Positions 7,792 through 15,128 of a stretch of DNA of 27,480 nt are shown piece by piece. A program made the translations under genes and the position numbers. This DNA is from Anaerolineales bacterium UBA832. Its GTDB lineage: Bacteria > Chloroflexota > Anaerolineae > Anaerolineales > UBA11657. Numbering within the stretch: the stretch's first letter is position 1; every line of letters starts with the position of its first letter. Under the pieces are notes generated by a model. The model ran no database searches and was not told the origin of the DNA. It saw nothing but the letters and a program-made list of their open reading frames with translations. The stretch is from contig DBHI01000133.1 of NCBI GenBank assembly GCA_002296125.1, positions 1 through 27,480 of the forward strand. Direction: 5' to 3'.

Positions 7792-8751
7792 TTGTACAAT
7801 TATTGTGGTGTTAATATGTCTATTAAAGACACTAAGATTGATACAAACCAATTGAAATTGAACGTGAAATCTTTGAAGAGACGACCTTCATGGATTAAGA
7901 TTAGTGCTCCTGGTGGAGAAAAGTATAATGATCTCATTGGTTTAATGAGATCAAAAAACTTGCATACAGTTTGTGAAGAGGCACAATGTCCTAATATAGG
8001 AGAATGCTGGGGTGCAGGTACTGCGACTTTTATGATGATGGGAAAGATATGTACACGCTCCTGTGGTTTTTGTGATGTGATGACTGGACGACCTAGTCCT
8101 TTAGATTGGAATGAGCCTCATCGGATAGCTTTAGCAGTTAAAGAAATGAATTTAAACCATGCTGTAATTACTAGCGTGAATCGAGATGAGCTGAGTGATG
8201 GTGGCGCACCATTGTTTGCAAGAGTTATTCAGGAAATCAGGGAACATCAGCCAGGATGCTCAATAGAGGTTTTGATACCGGATTTTAAAGGATCTTTGTC
8301 TTCTTTAAAAACAGTCATGGATGCTAGACCAGAAATATTGAATCATAATGTGGAAACAGTACAAAGATTATTTAAGAAAGTACAACCTCAGGATGATTAT
8401 GAATGGGCTAAAACAGTGTTAATTAATGCAAAAAATATGGACAAGGATGTTTTGACTAAAACAGGCATAATGGTTGGTTTGGGAGAGACAATAACTGAAA
8501 TTAAAGATACTATTTCAGAAATAAGAAGTTGGGGAGTAAACATTTTAACTGTTGGTCAATATTTGCAGCCGTCAAGAAAACATTTGCCGATTGAAAGATA
8601 TTACACAATAGATGAATTTAATGAAATCAAGTTGTATGCGAAAGAATGTTTGAGATTTGATTGGGTTGAATGTGCTCCGTTGGTACGCTCTAGTTATCGT
8701 GCGGAGCGTCAGGTTCGTGCATTAAGTACGTTGTATAAGAAATTATACTAG
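7792..8751 (+). CDS. lipA: lipoyl synthase
   Basis: A radical SAM enzyme that inserts two sulfur atoms into octanoyl groups on lipoyl domains of 2-oxoacid dehydrogenases and the glycine cleavage H protein. Both iron-sulfur sites are complete: the auxiliary-cluster cysteines C61, C66 and C72 (CEEAQCPNIGECW) and the SAM-cluster CxxxCxxC (C87, C91, C94 in CTRSCGFC). The C-terminal RSSY (299-302), which supplies a serine ligand to the auxiliary cluster, is also present. The start is uncertain. The TTG at 7792 has AGGTGG six bases upstream, whereas an ATG at 7816 (giving MSIKDTK) has only a weak ribosome-binding sequence but lies after a possible -10 (TACAAT, 7795-7800). No lipB or lplA is nearby. 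The gene is single and converges on the nucleotidyltransferase gene. Confidence 0.97.
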   Translation: MYNYCGVNMSIKDTKIDTNQLKLNVKSLKRRPSWIKISAPGGEKYNDLIGLMRSKNLHTVCEEAQCPNIGECWGAGTATFMMMGKICTRSCGFCDVMTGRPSPLDWNEPHRIALAVKEMNLNHAVITSVNRDELSDGGAPLFARVIQEIREHQPGCSIEVLIPDFKGSLSSLKTVMDARPEILNHNVETVQRLFKKVQPQDDYEWAKTVLINAKNMDKDVLTKTGIMVGLGETITEIKDTISEIRSWGVNILTVGQYLQPSRKHLPIERYYTIDEFNEIKLYAKECLRFDWVECAPLVRSSYRAERQVRALSTLYKKLY

Positions 8752-8756
8752 CCACT

Positions 8757-8797
8757 ATCAGTCAGTAATTTTTGTTATGAAGTGACGATTGACTGAT
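8757..8797. terminator. inverted repeat between convergent genes
   Basis: ATCAGTCA (8757-8764) and TGACTGAT (8790-8797) are exact inverted copies with a 25-base loop. They span the 23-base gap after lipA and the last codons of the facing gene. The large loop and absence of a T run after the second arm make a terminator role doubtful. Confidence 0.25.
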
Positions 8798-9761
8798 CAC
8801 CTATTATTAATGATTTTGCTTGATTCTTTACGATTGTGTGTTGACCAATCAAAGATTGAGAAATTAAGGAATTTTCAATGGTTGAATTTTCTTCAATAAT
8901 TGTATTTTTAATAATAGAAGAATTAATTTTGCAGTTTGCGCCGATGGTAGCATATGGACCAACAACTGAATTTGTAATTGTTGTACTGGGGTGGATGTTT
9001 ACAGGAGGCACTATAGTATATTCATTGCTTCTGAACATATGGCTAGTGTCGTGCCCATTGTTGAGCAGGTACTTGTTTGTCAATAAAAGGCTATCAGGTT
9101 TTCCACAATCTAACCATACATCTACTTCGTAAGTTGTCATTTTTAATCCGTTCTTTAACAAGATTTGAATTGCATCAGCAAGATAATATTCGCCTTTAGT
9201 TTCAATATTGTTGTTGACTTGTGTTTCAATTGCATCCATTAGGCTTTGACCATCACGCAAGAAATAAAATCCTACAATAGCTAATTTGTGTTCCATAGTA
9301 GAGGGTTTTTCGATGATTTGTGTTACATTCCCGGTTTTGTCAGTAATGGCAACGCCAAATCGTCTAGGGTCTTTGACTTCTTTGACCCAAGTAATTGCAT
9401 CTTGATTAGCATCTTGTAGTTGGGTTAAATCTGTTTTGACTAGTGTGTCAGCAAACCCAATTAGTACTGGTCCATTTATAAAGTTTTTTGCTAGCAGTAT
9501 GGCTGGTGATTGTCCGTTAAGATGTTTTTGCTCAACAAATTGTGCTTTTATATTAGGGTAAGTAGATGTAATGTAAGATTGAATTTGATCACCCATGTAT
9601 CCTATAATAAAAATAAATTCTTCTATATCTAGATCTTTGAACATGTTTAGGACATGACCTAATACAGGTTGACCGGCAGTATTTAATAATGCTTTTGGTC
9701 TACTATAGGTATGCGGCCTTAATCTACTGCCAAATCCTGCTAGAGGAATGATAAGTTTCAT
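8775..9761 (-). CDS. sugar-phosphate nucleotidyltransferase with left-handed beta-helix tail
   Basis: The N-terminus has the nucleotidyltransferase signature LAGFGSRLRPHTYSRPKAL (7-25), with the GxGxRxRP...PK residues that bind the nucleoside triphosphate, followed by a Rossmann-like domain to about residue 235. The FAD in VLIGFADTLVK (D in the usual metal-binding place) fits RmlA/GlmU-like enzymes. The last 90 residues carry hexapeptide-type repeats (VVGPYATIG, NSSIIKNTIIEENSTIENS) that form a left-handed beta-helix. The reaction is NTP plus sugar 1-phosphate to NDP-sugar; which base and sugar cannot be told, with glucose-1-phosphate thymidylyl- or uridylyl-transferase as likely options. Its ATG overlaps the gatA stop by four bases (ATGA), so it is translationally coupled at the end of the minus-strand run. 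Confidence 0.88.
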   Translation of the reverse strand: MKLIIPLAGFGSRLRPHTYSRPKALLNTAGQPVLGHVLNMFKDLDIEEFIFIIGYMGDQIQSYITSTYPNIKAQFVEQKHLNGQSPAILLAKNFINGPVLIGFADTLVKTDLTQLQDANQDAITWVKEVKDPRRFGVAITDKTGNVTQIIEKPSTMEHKLAIVGFYFLRDGQSLMDAIETQVNNNIETKGEYYLADAIQILLKNGLKMTTYEVDVWLDCGKPDSLLLTNKYLLNNGHDTSHMFRSNEYTIVPPVNIHPSTTITNSVVGPYATIGANCKINSSIIKNTIIEENSTIENSLISQSLIGQHTIVKNQAKSLIIGDQSIVTS

Positions 9762-11251
9762 TTTTTGTTCTCCAAGCTGGGATGAAATTGACGCCAGTTT
9801 AGTGTTTGTTGATATATGTGTGCTACATTGAAGAGTTTTTGATCAGAAAATTTAGGTCCTAACATTTGTACACCTATTGGTAGTCCAATTTTATCAAATC
9901 CACAAGGAATTGATATTCCTGGTAGACCTGCAAGATTTGCTGACAATGTAAATACATCCGACAAATACATTTGTAATGGATTGTTAATTTTAGCACCAAT
10001 TTTAAATGCTGTAGTAGGTGTCACAGGACCAACAATTAGATCTACTTTTGAAAATGCTTCCGAGAAATCTTCAGATATTAAAGAGCGTATTTTTTGTGCA
10101 TTCAGGTAATAATCATCATAGTAACCAGTAGAAAGTGCGTACGTGCCAAGCATGATACGTCTTTTTACTTCTTTTCCTAGACCATTGCTTCTAGTATTAA
10201 TATATGTGTCCATTAAGGTCGTGTCATTTGATCTAAACCCATATCTTATTCCATCGTATCTAGCAAGGTTAGCAGATGCTTCTGCATTTGCTATCAGGTA
10301 ATATGATTCTAGGGCATATTGATTGTGTGGTAAATGGATAGGTATTATGTTTGCGCCTAAATTCTTAATGGTTTCTAAGACATTCATTATATTGAGTTTA
10401 ACTTCGGGCTGTATATTTTGATTAAACTGAGTTTCATCTACGCCTATGGTAATTCCATTTAGATTGTTGCAATCAGATAAATTGGTAAAATAACTAGCAT
10501 TTTTATGTACGTAGGAAGTGAGATCGTGTGGGTCATGACCACAAATTGCTTGATGTAATGCTGCACTATCTTCTACTGTTTTAGTAATTGTACCAATTTG
10601 ATCAAATGATGATCCAAATGCAATAAGTCCTGACCTAGATACACCGCCATATGTTGGTTTGAACCCTACAACACCACACATGGCTGCAGGTTGTCTGACA
10701 CTTCCACCTGTATCTGTACCAAGTGCTCCATAAACCATTTGAGATGATACAGACGCAGCACTTCCACCTGATGATCCTCCAGGTACGTGTTCAATATTCC
10801 AGGGGTTGTGTGTTGGTCCAAATATGGATGTCTCTGTAGAAGAACCCATAGCAAACTCATCTGTATTAGTTTTTCCGATTAATACAGCACCTGCATTTCT
10901 TAGATGTGCTACAGCTGTGGCATCGTAATGGGAGACAAAGTTTTGTAGCATTTTTGATCCAGCAGAAGTAATAGTATCTGACATGCACAAGACATCTTTT
11001 ATAGCTATTGGTACTCCATTTATCATTGAAGGTTTGATTTTGGTGTTTCCTTTTCTCCAATTCAACCAAGCTTTATCAGCTGTATAAGCTTGTTGTATAG
11101 CCATATCTGAATATACCGAAATGAAAGCATTAATGCTGTTATCAAACGATTCTATTTGGTTTAAACAAGCTTCTGTTAACTCAACACTTGTTATTTCACC
11201 ATTACTTAGTAACTTAGAGATGTTGGTTATAGTTTGATGATTAAGATTCAC
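9758..11251 (-). CDS. gatA: glutamyl-tRNA(Gln)/aspartyl-tRNA(Asn) amidotransferase subunit A
   Basis: The glutaminase subunit of the GatCAB complex, which converts Glu-tRNA(Gln) or Asp-tRNA(Asn) to the amidated form. The amidase-signature triad is intact: K85 (PIAIKD), the cis-serine S160 (PGGSSGGSAA) and the nucleophile S184 (GTDTGGSVRQPA). These sit at a constant offset of six from the known Staphylococcus aureus residues. The 497-residue length is normal. It follows gatC after 19 bases and overlaps the downstream nucleotidyltransferase by four. gatB, the kinase subunit, is not in the window and must be elsewhere, as in many bacteria. Confidence 0.97.
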   Translation of the reverse strand: MNLNHQTITNISKLLSNGEITSVELTEACLNQIESFDNSINAFISVYSDMAIQQAYTADKAWLNWRKGNTKIKPSMINGVPIAIKDVLCMSDTITSAGSKMLQNFVSHYDATAVAHLRNAGAVLIGKTNTDEFAMGSSTETSIFGPTHNPWNIEHVPGGSSGGSAASVSSQMVYGALGTDTGGSVRQPAAMCGVVGFKPTYGGVSRSGLIAFGSSFDQIGTITKTVEDSAALHQAICGHDPHDLTSYVHKNASYFTNLSDCNNLNGITIGVDETQFNQNIQPEVKLNIMNVLETIKNLGANIIPIHLPHNQYALESYYLIANAEASANLARYDGIRYGFRSNDTTLMDTYINTRSNGLGKEVKRRIMLGTYALSTGYYDDYYLNAQKIRSLISEDFSEAFSKVDLIVGPVTPTTAFKIGAKINNPLQMYLSDVFTLSANLAGLPGISIPCGFDKIGLPIGVQMLGPKFSDQKLFNVAHIYQQTLNWRQFHPSLENKK

Positions 11252-11270
11252 GTTATTTGCTTATATAAAA

Positions 11271-11570
11271 TTAGAATTTTGTTTTTGGTGGTGGCACAAT
11301 AAAGTGGTTATTTTTTACTTGTTTGGAGTTACAAAAAAGTTGTTCAGATGTAAAGGTATCAGTAACTGTGTCTTTTCTAGATATAAAAATGTTTTCCAAT
11401 GAAGGGTCAGTTATTTGTGTTTTTGACAAATCCAATGTTTTAATACGATTTACATAATTTAAAATTGTAGTGAAATCTTCGGCGAATTCTAAGCTTTCTT
11501 GTGTGGTTAGAGTTATTCTAGCTAAATGTGCTATTCGTTTTATTTCTTCAACAAGATAAGTTTTTGTCAT
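11271..11570 (-). CDS. gatC: glutamyl-tRNA(Gln)/aspartyl-tRNA(Asn) amidotransferase subunit C
   Basis: A 99-residue protein with the GatC pattern: an N-terminal helix ending IAHLARITLT (13-22), the E-F-...-IL-Y helix (EDFTTILNYVNRIKTLD, 31-47), and an extended C-terminus closing with FIVPPP (residues 89-94) as in other GatC tails. GatC wraps around GatA and stabilises the amidotransferase. It directly precedes gatA. The start has no adjacent ribosome-binding sequence: AGAAGG is about 20 bases upstream, with a 14-bp palindrome between it and the ATG. Confidence 0.93.
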   Translation of the reverse strand: MTKTYLVEEIKRIAHLARITLTTQESLEFAEDFTTILNYVNRIKTLDLSKTQITDPSLENIFISRKDTVTDTFTSEQLFCNSKQVKNNHFIVPPPKTKF

Positions 11571-11576
11571 GATAGA

Positions 11577-11590
11577 GTTTTCTAGAAAAC
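11577..11590. promoter_or_regulatory. 14-bp palindrome in the gatC translation-initiation region
   Basis: GTTTTCTAGAAAAC is a perfect palindrome six bases upstream of the gatC ATG. On the minus strand AGAAGG overlaps its upstream edge. If the palindrome folds as a short hairpin it would bring that ribosome-binding sequence closer to the start; alternatively it is a protein site or chance. Confidence 0.3.
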
Positions 11591-11625
11591 CTTCTTTTTT
11601 TGTTATATAGGAGTTGCTTTATCTC

Positions 11626-12579
11626 TCATTTAGAGTGATTTTGTTTTACAAAGATTTCTATCTCTTTAAGGGTTGCTAATCCATTTCGTGCACCAGCTTG
11701 CGTACATGATATCGACGCTGCGGCTGATCCAAATATACAGGCTTTTTTTAGTGACCAATTTAACGCTATATGAGTATATAAGAATGTAGCATGATAAGCA
11801 TCTCCAGCACCGATAGAATCTACCATGTTTGTAGGAAATGCATCAACTTTGAATTTTTGTTGTTGGTTTGCTAATAATGACCCTTGTGATCCTTGAGTGA
11901 TTATGAGAGTCATATGGGGAAATTTATGTAGTAAGGAATCTATTGCAGTAATAAGGTCTTTATGTGGACTCCACATTAGAAAGTTTTCTTCGTCAGCAAA
12001 TAAATAGTCAGATAAATGAATCATTTGATTTATGTTTTTGTCATGTTTTGGTATGTTTACATGCTCAGGAGCCATCTGTAGATCATATGCTATAGGGATA
12101 CCGAAGCTTTTAGCTCGTTTAGAAACAGCAATTGCTGTATCAGCTGGATCCATATCAGTGAAGAATACTTTCGCAGATTGTAGGAGAGAGTCGGGAACCT
12201 CCTCAGGCTTGATTTGCAATTCATGAGGTAGTGTTATGACTAGCCCAGCTCGTTTTAGGTCATCAGTGACCATTAGTACAGTTAGTTGAGAAAGTGTGTT
12301 ATTTCGTTTAAATAGATAGTCAACATTTACTCCTGCTTTTACTAAATCTTCTACCATTTTGTTTCCTACACCATCAGTTCCTGTAGCTGTTACTAGTGCG
12401 ACCTTGCCACCTAGTTTTGCTACGGCATGGGCAACATTGCCACTCATACCTCCACTAGTCCACAATTGTTGATCAGTATGTATTCCATCACTAGCACCAG
12501 GGTATCGATCAACCCATGAGAGCAGCTCGCGAGTGCTACATCCTAATGCAACTAGGTCAAAATCTTTGTCAAATGACAT
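11626..12579 (-). CDS. PfkB-family carbohydrate kinase
   Basis: A 317-residue ribokinase-like kinase. It shows the N-terminal glycine-rich substrate loop (SGGMSGNVAHAVAKLG, 42-57), the following TGTDGVG block (66-72) and the C-terminal signature DSIGAGDAYHATFLY with the anion hole GAGD and catalytic base D260. These enzymes phosphorylate a sugar or nucleoside hydroxyl from ATP. Its start lies 11 bases after the stop of a SIS-domain sugar-phosphate enzyme, with an AGGTAGGT ribosome-binding sequence, so the two are an operon pair. The combination resembles FrlD (kinase) with FrlB (deglycase), or a kinase-isomerase pair for another sugar; the actual substrate is unknown. Confidence 0.88.
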   Translation of the reverse strand: MSFDKDFDLVALGCSTRELLSWVDRYPGASDGIHTDQQLWTSGGMSGNVAHAVAKLGGKVALVTATGTDGVGNKMVEDLVKAGVNVDYLFKRNNTLSQLTVLMVTDDLKRAGLVITLPHELQIKPEEVPDSLLQSAKVFFTDMDPADTAIAVSKRAKSFGIPIAYDLQMAPEHVNIPKHDKNINQMIHLSDYLFADEENFLMWSPHKDLITAIDSLLHKFPHMTLIITQGSQGSLLANQQQKFKVDAFPTNMVDSIGAGDAYHATFLYTHIALNWSLKKACIFGSAAASISCTQAGARNGLATLKEIEIFVKQNHSK

Positions 12580-12590
12580 AAATAGTTTAC

Positions 12591-13709
12591 CTACCTGTCA
12601 AACCAACCTTCTAGCATGCTAGTGTAAATTATCTTTTGCAGAAAGTCCATAGGACCTCGTTCGGGTGGTCTGTCAGGATTGCGTTGTTTTGATACCGCTG
12701 TAAAGTATGCAAAAAGCTGTAGAGGTATCCATGAAACTATTGGTCCAAACATTTCACTATGATTAGGAACTGTATAATATTTTGTATCTAAATCAGACCA
12801 CAATTCTTTATCTTGATTAGGACCAATGACGATTATTTTGCCACGATTATTTTTTATATGCTGACAAACCAGACGATCTCTTTCACCTATTTCACCTGGT
12901 CTGGTGATTATGAACACAGGATCATCTTTTTGCAGAGATAAGGCATGAAGGTGAGCATATTCTTCTAGATTAGTTGCTTCTGATCGGCTTTGACTAGTTT
13001 CTTTCATTTTGGCAGCAGCTAGTTGAGCTGTAGACCAGTTAGGACCAGAGCCTATAAAAGTATATATTGGTGCATTAGACATTTCGTTTGCTAATGATTG
13101 CATTTGCGATTCTAATTTAAGGGATTCATTAATTGCATCAGGAACATCGTTGTATAGCTCATGTCTGAGTGTATCAATTTCTTGATTAGGTATCGATTTT
13201 TTTGCTTCAGCCAGATGTAATGCTAGTGCATATAAATTTGCAGAGGCAGTAGTAGTTTGTTTTGTTGGGAACGAGTCTGACCATCCAGCTTGAGTGTGTA
13301 TAACTTCGTTTGTTTCATCAGTAATTGGACTAGGATTTAAGTTGGTTAATGAGAAGCGAGGCGCACCTTTAGCAGCAGCTAATCGGGCAGCGTCTATTAC
13401 TTTAACTGTTTTACCTGATGAAGAAATCAGAATAACCAAGGTGTTTTCATTTACAAGGTTGTGACGATAGCTAGCGAATTCGGCAGCTTCAATTGACTCA
13501 GCAGGCATCTCTGACCATTGTTCAAAAGCATAAGCTGCTCCTATTCCTAGCATATAAGGATCACCACACCCAACCATAATAACACGGTCAATTTTGTTAT
13601 GATAGCGTTGAGCAATGTTTTTTAGGTTTGCATCAGCATGTTGGAGACTTTCTTTTATTTTGTTAGGTTGTTCTCTGATTTCTTTGATAAATTCATATTC
13701 CTTTGTCAT
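12591..13709 (-). CDS. double-SIS-domain sugar-phosphate isomerase/deglycase (GlmS-C/FrlB-like)
   Basis: The 372-residue protein resembles the isomerase half of glucosamine-6-phosphate synthase without its glutaminase domain. An EIREQP opening (10-15) is followed by the first SIS domain, with MVGCGDPYMLGIGAAYAFE (45-63), AAEFASYR (75-82) and the phosphate-binding SSSGKT (96-101). A KQTTTASA segment (150-157) links to the second SIS domain, which starts at YTFIGSGPNWSTA and has a NLEEYAHL stretch placed where GlmS-like enzymes carry catalytic glutamate and histidine. Relatives include FrlB fructoselysine-6-phosphate deglycase and AgaS- or SqvD-type isomerases. The PfkB kinase directly downstream supports a sugar-phosphate salvage role. 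AGGAG stands seven bases before the ATG. Confidence 0.82.
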   Translation of the reverse strand: MTKEYEFIKEIREQPNKIKESLQHADANLKNIAQRYHNKIDRVIMVGCGDPYMLGIGAAYAFEQWSEMPAESIEAAEFASYRHNLVNENTLVILISSSGKTVKVIDAARLAAAKGAPRFSLTNLNPSPITDETNEVIHTQAGWSDSFPTKQTTTASANLYALALHLAEAKKSIPNQEIDTLRHELYNDVPDAINESLKLESQMQSLANEMSNAPIYTFIGSGPNWSTAQLAAAKMKETSQSRSEATNLEEYAHLHALSLQKDDPVFIITRPGEIGERDRLVCQHIKNNRGKIIVIGPNQDKELWSDLDTKYYTVPNHSEMFGPIVSWIPLQLFAYFTAVSKQRNPDRPPERGPMDFLQKIIYTSMLEGWFDR

Positions 13710-13766
13710 AATTTTACTCCTGATAGTTTTGTGATTGTGTTAATTAGCAATAGGATAGCTCTAATA

Positions 13767-14561
13767 TTATAAGCGTTTGTTGAGTTTTATTTCTCCATTA
13801 AGTATGTCTTGAACACTACCATTATCTAGTCTAATTTGCAATATGCCATTGTTGGATATGCCTAAAGCTATTCCTGTTATTGTATTATTGTTTGAAGTAG
13901 TTATTTTAATGTGCTTATTTTTCCATAACATTCTTTGATTCCATTGATGGATTAGATTAAGGCAGTTTGCATTTGTATAAAGTTTTGCTAAATTGTGTAC
14001 GAGTGTATGCAGGACAGTTACTCTGTTAAGTTTTTTACCAATGATATTGGCTATACAGGATACAGGATAGGAGAAATCAATGTTTGAGGGTGGTGACGAG
14101 TTAATGTTTATTCCTATTCCAATTACTATCCATTGAGGATTTAATGACTGAAAGGTAGATTCTACTAGAATTCCAGCGACCTTCTTCTGGTTAATCCAGA
14201 TATCATTAGGCCATTTAATTTGGGTGGTAATTTTACATGATTTTTCAATAGCTAATGCAGTTGCCACTCCAGCCATAATTGTGTGAAGCCAGGGTTTGTT
14301 AGCAAAGATTTTTGGCCGCAAGATGAAACTGACTGCTAGATTATTGTTTTTGGTTGTATACCATTTGCGATTATATCTGCCACGACCTGCTGTTTGTTGA
14401 TTTGCAATGACTATTGTTCCTTCAGGTGCTCCTTTGTTTGCTAAGGATTTTGCTTTGTCATTCGTGGAGCCAATAGTATCGTAAAAATATATAGTATGGC
14501 CTATGGCTTCATTAGCTAATACTTGCTGAATTTCGTTTTTGGTAAATTTGTAGTGACACAT
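13767..14561 (-). CDS. birA: biotin-[acetyl-CoA-carboxylase] ligase
   Basis: Activates biotin with ATP and attaches it to the biotin carrier protein. The conserved elements are present: the STND loop (32-35), the biotinyl-AMP loop QQTAGRGRYNRKW (55-67), IKWPNDIW (115-122), KVAGILVES (127-135) and IGIGININ (147-154). A short C-terminal domain (about 215-264) matches BPL_C, with GIALGISNNGIL. There is no N-terminal helix-turn-helix, so this is a monofunctional class I ligase without the BirA repressor function. No ribosome-binding sequence precedes the ATG, and a -10-like TAGAAT ends nine bases upstream, hinting at a leaderless message. It heads the minus-strand run and is divergent from the HIT gene. 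Confidence 0.93.
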   Translation of the reverse strand: MCHYKFTKNEIQQVLANEAIGHTIYFYDTIGSTNDKAKSLANKGAPEGTIVIANQQTAGRGRYNRKWYTTKNNNLAVSFILRPKIFANKPWLHTIMAGVATALAIEKSCKITTQIKWPNDIWINQKKVAGILVESTFQSLNPQWIVIGIGININSSPPSNIDFSYPVSCIANIIGKKLNRVTVLHTLVHNLAKLYTNANCLNLIHQWNQRMLWKNKHIKITTSNNNTITGIALGISNNGILQIRLDNGSVQDILNGEIKLNKRL

Positions 14562-14570
14562 AACTTATAT

Positions 14571-14598
14571 ATTCTAATAGTCAATAGATTTACGTCAA
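14571..14598 (-). promoter_or_regulatory. possible promoter for birA
   Basis: TTGACG (14598-14593) and TAGAAT (14576-14571) on the minus strand are separated by 16 bases. Transcription would start near 14564, only a few bases before the birA ATG at 14561, so a leaderless transcript is implied. Confidence 0.35.
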
Positions 14599-14614
14599 CA
14601 TTAATTTAGTTTGG

Positions 14615-14620
14615 TAAAAT
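14615..14620 (+). promoter_or_regulatory. possible -10 element for the HIT gene
   Basis: TAAAAT ends seven bases before the ATG at 14628, which would place the transcription start at or next to the start codon. No ribosome-binding sequence is visible before this ATG. The -35 element is not obvious. Confidence 0.3.
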
Positions 14621-14627
14621 CATAGAT

Positions 14628-15128
14628 ATGAAGAGTTTATGGGCTCCATGGCGTAAGAAATACTTAAAGCAAAACCAGGATTTAGCAGATGGTTGTTTGT
14701 TTTGTGACAACCTGCAAGAAGATTTATCACTAGACAATTTGGTTGTATATAAAGCTGAAAATGCTGGAGTGATGTTAAATAAATTTCCGTACAACAATGG
14801 TCATGTGTTAGTGGTTCCATACATGCACACTTCCTCTTTAGAGGATTTACCCAATCATGTGATAATGGAATTAGTTGTTTTGAACAAATTAGTAATACGG
14901 TGTTTAAGAACCTTGTATAATCCAGAAGGTTTTAACGTTGGTATGAACATCGGAAAAGCTGCTGGTGCAGGTATTCCAGATCATTTACATATGCATATAT
15001 TACCTCGTTGGTCTCATGACACTAACTTTGTTACTACTATTGCGGAATTGAGAGTTATTCCTGAAGAAATGAAAAACACTTATTATCATCTGCAACAGAT
15101 GATGGAGAACAATGATCTAATTAGATAG
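14628..15128 (+). CDS. HIT-family hydrolase/Ap4A phosphorylase-like protein
   Basis: A 166-residue histidine-triad protein. It opens MKSLWAPWRKKYL, the usual start of the Ap4A-phosphorylase-like HIT group, then CLFC (C23, C26), a probable zinc pair. The core includes NKFPYNNGHVLVVPYMH (51-67), NVGMNIGKAAGAGIPDHLH (103-121) and the catalytic triad HLHMHILPRW (H119, H121, H123). These enzymes split dinucleoside polyphosphates or nucleoside phosphoramidates. Related actinobacterial proteins such as Rv2613c are Ap4A phosphorylases, but hydrolase and phosphorylase activity cannot be told apart here. Its 3' end overlaps the facing RNase H gene by 12 bases. Confidence 0.9.
   Translation: MKSLWAPWRKKYLKQNQDLADGCLFCDNLQEDLSLDNLVVYKAENAGVMLNKFPYNNGHVLVVPYMHTSSLEDLPNHVIMELVVLNKLVIRCLRTLYNPEGFNVGMNIGKAAGAGIPDHLHMHILPRWSHDTNFVTTIAELRVIPEEMKNTYYHLQQMMENNDLIR
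15115..15126. repeat. 12-bp palindrome at the overlap of convergent genes
   Basis: ATCTAATTAGAT is a perfect palindrome covering the overlapping stop regions of the HIT gene and the RNase H gene. With no loop it would fold poorly. It may simply reflect two convergent coding ends sharing the same bases. Confidence 0.3.

Noticed and set aside
13767..14561. BirA acting as a transcriptional repressor
   Set aside because: There is no N-terminal helix-turn-helix; the ligase domain begins almost at the start codon.
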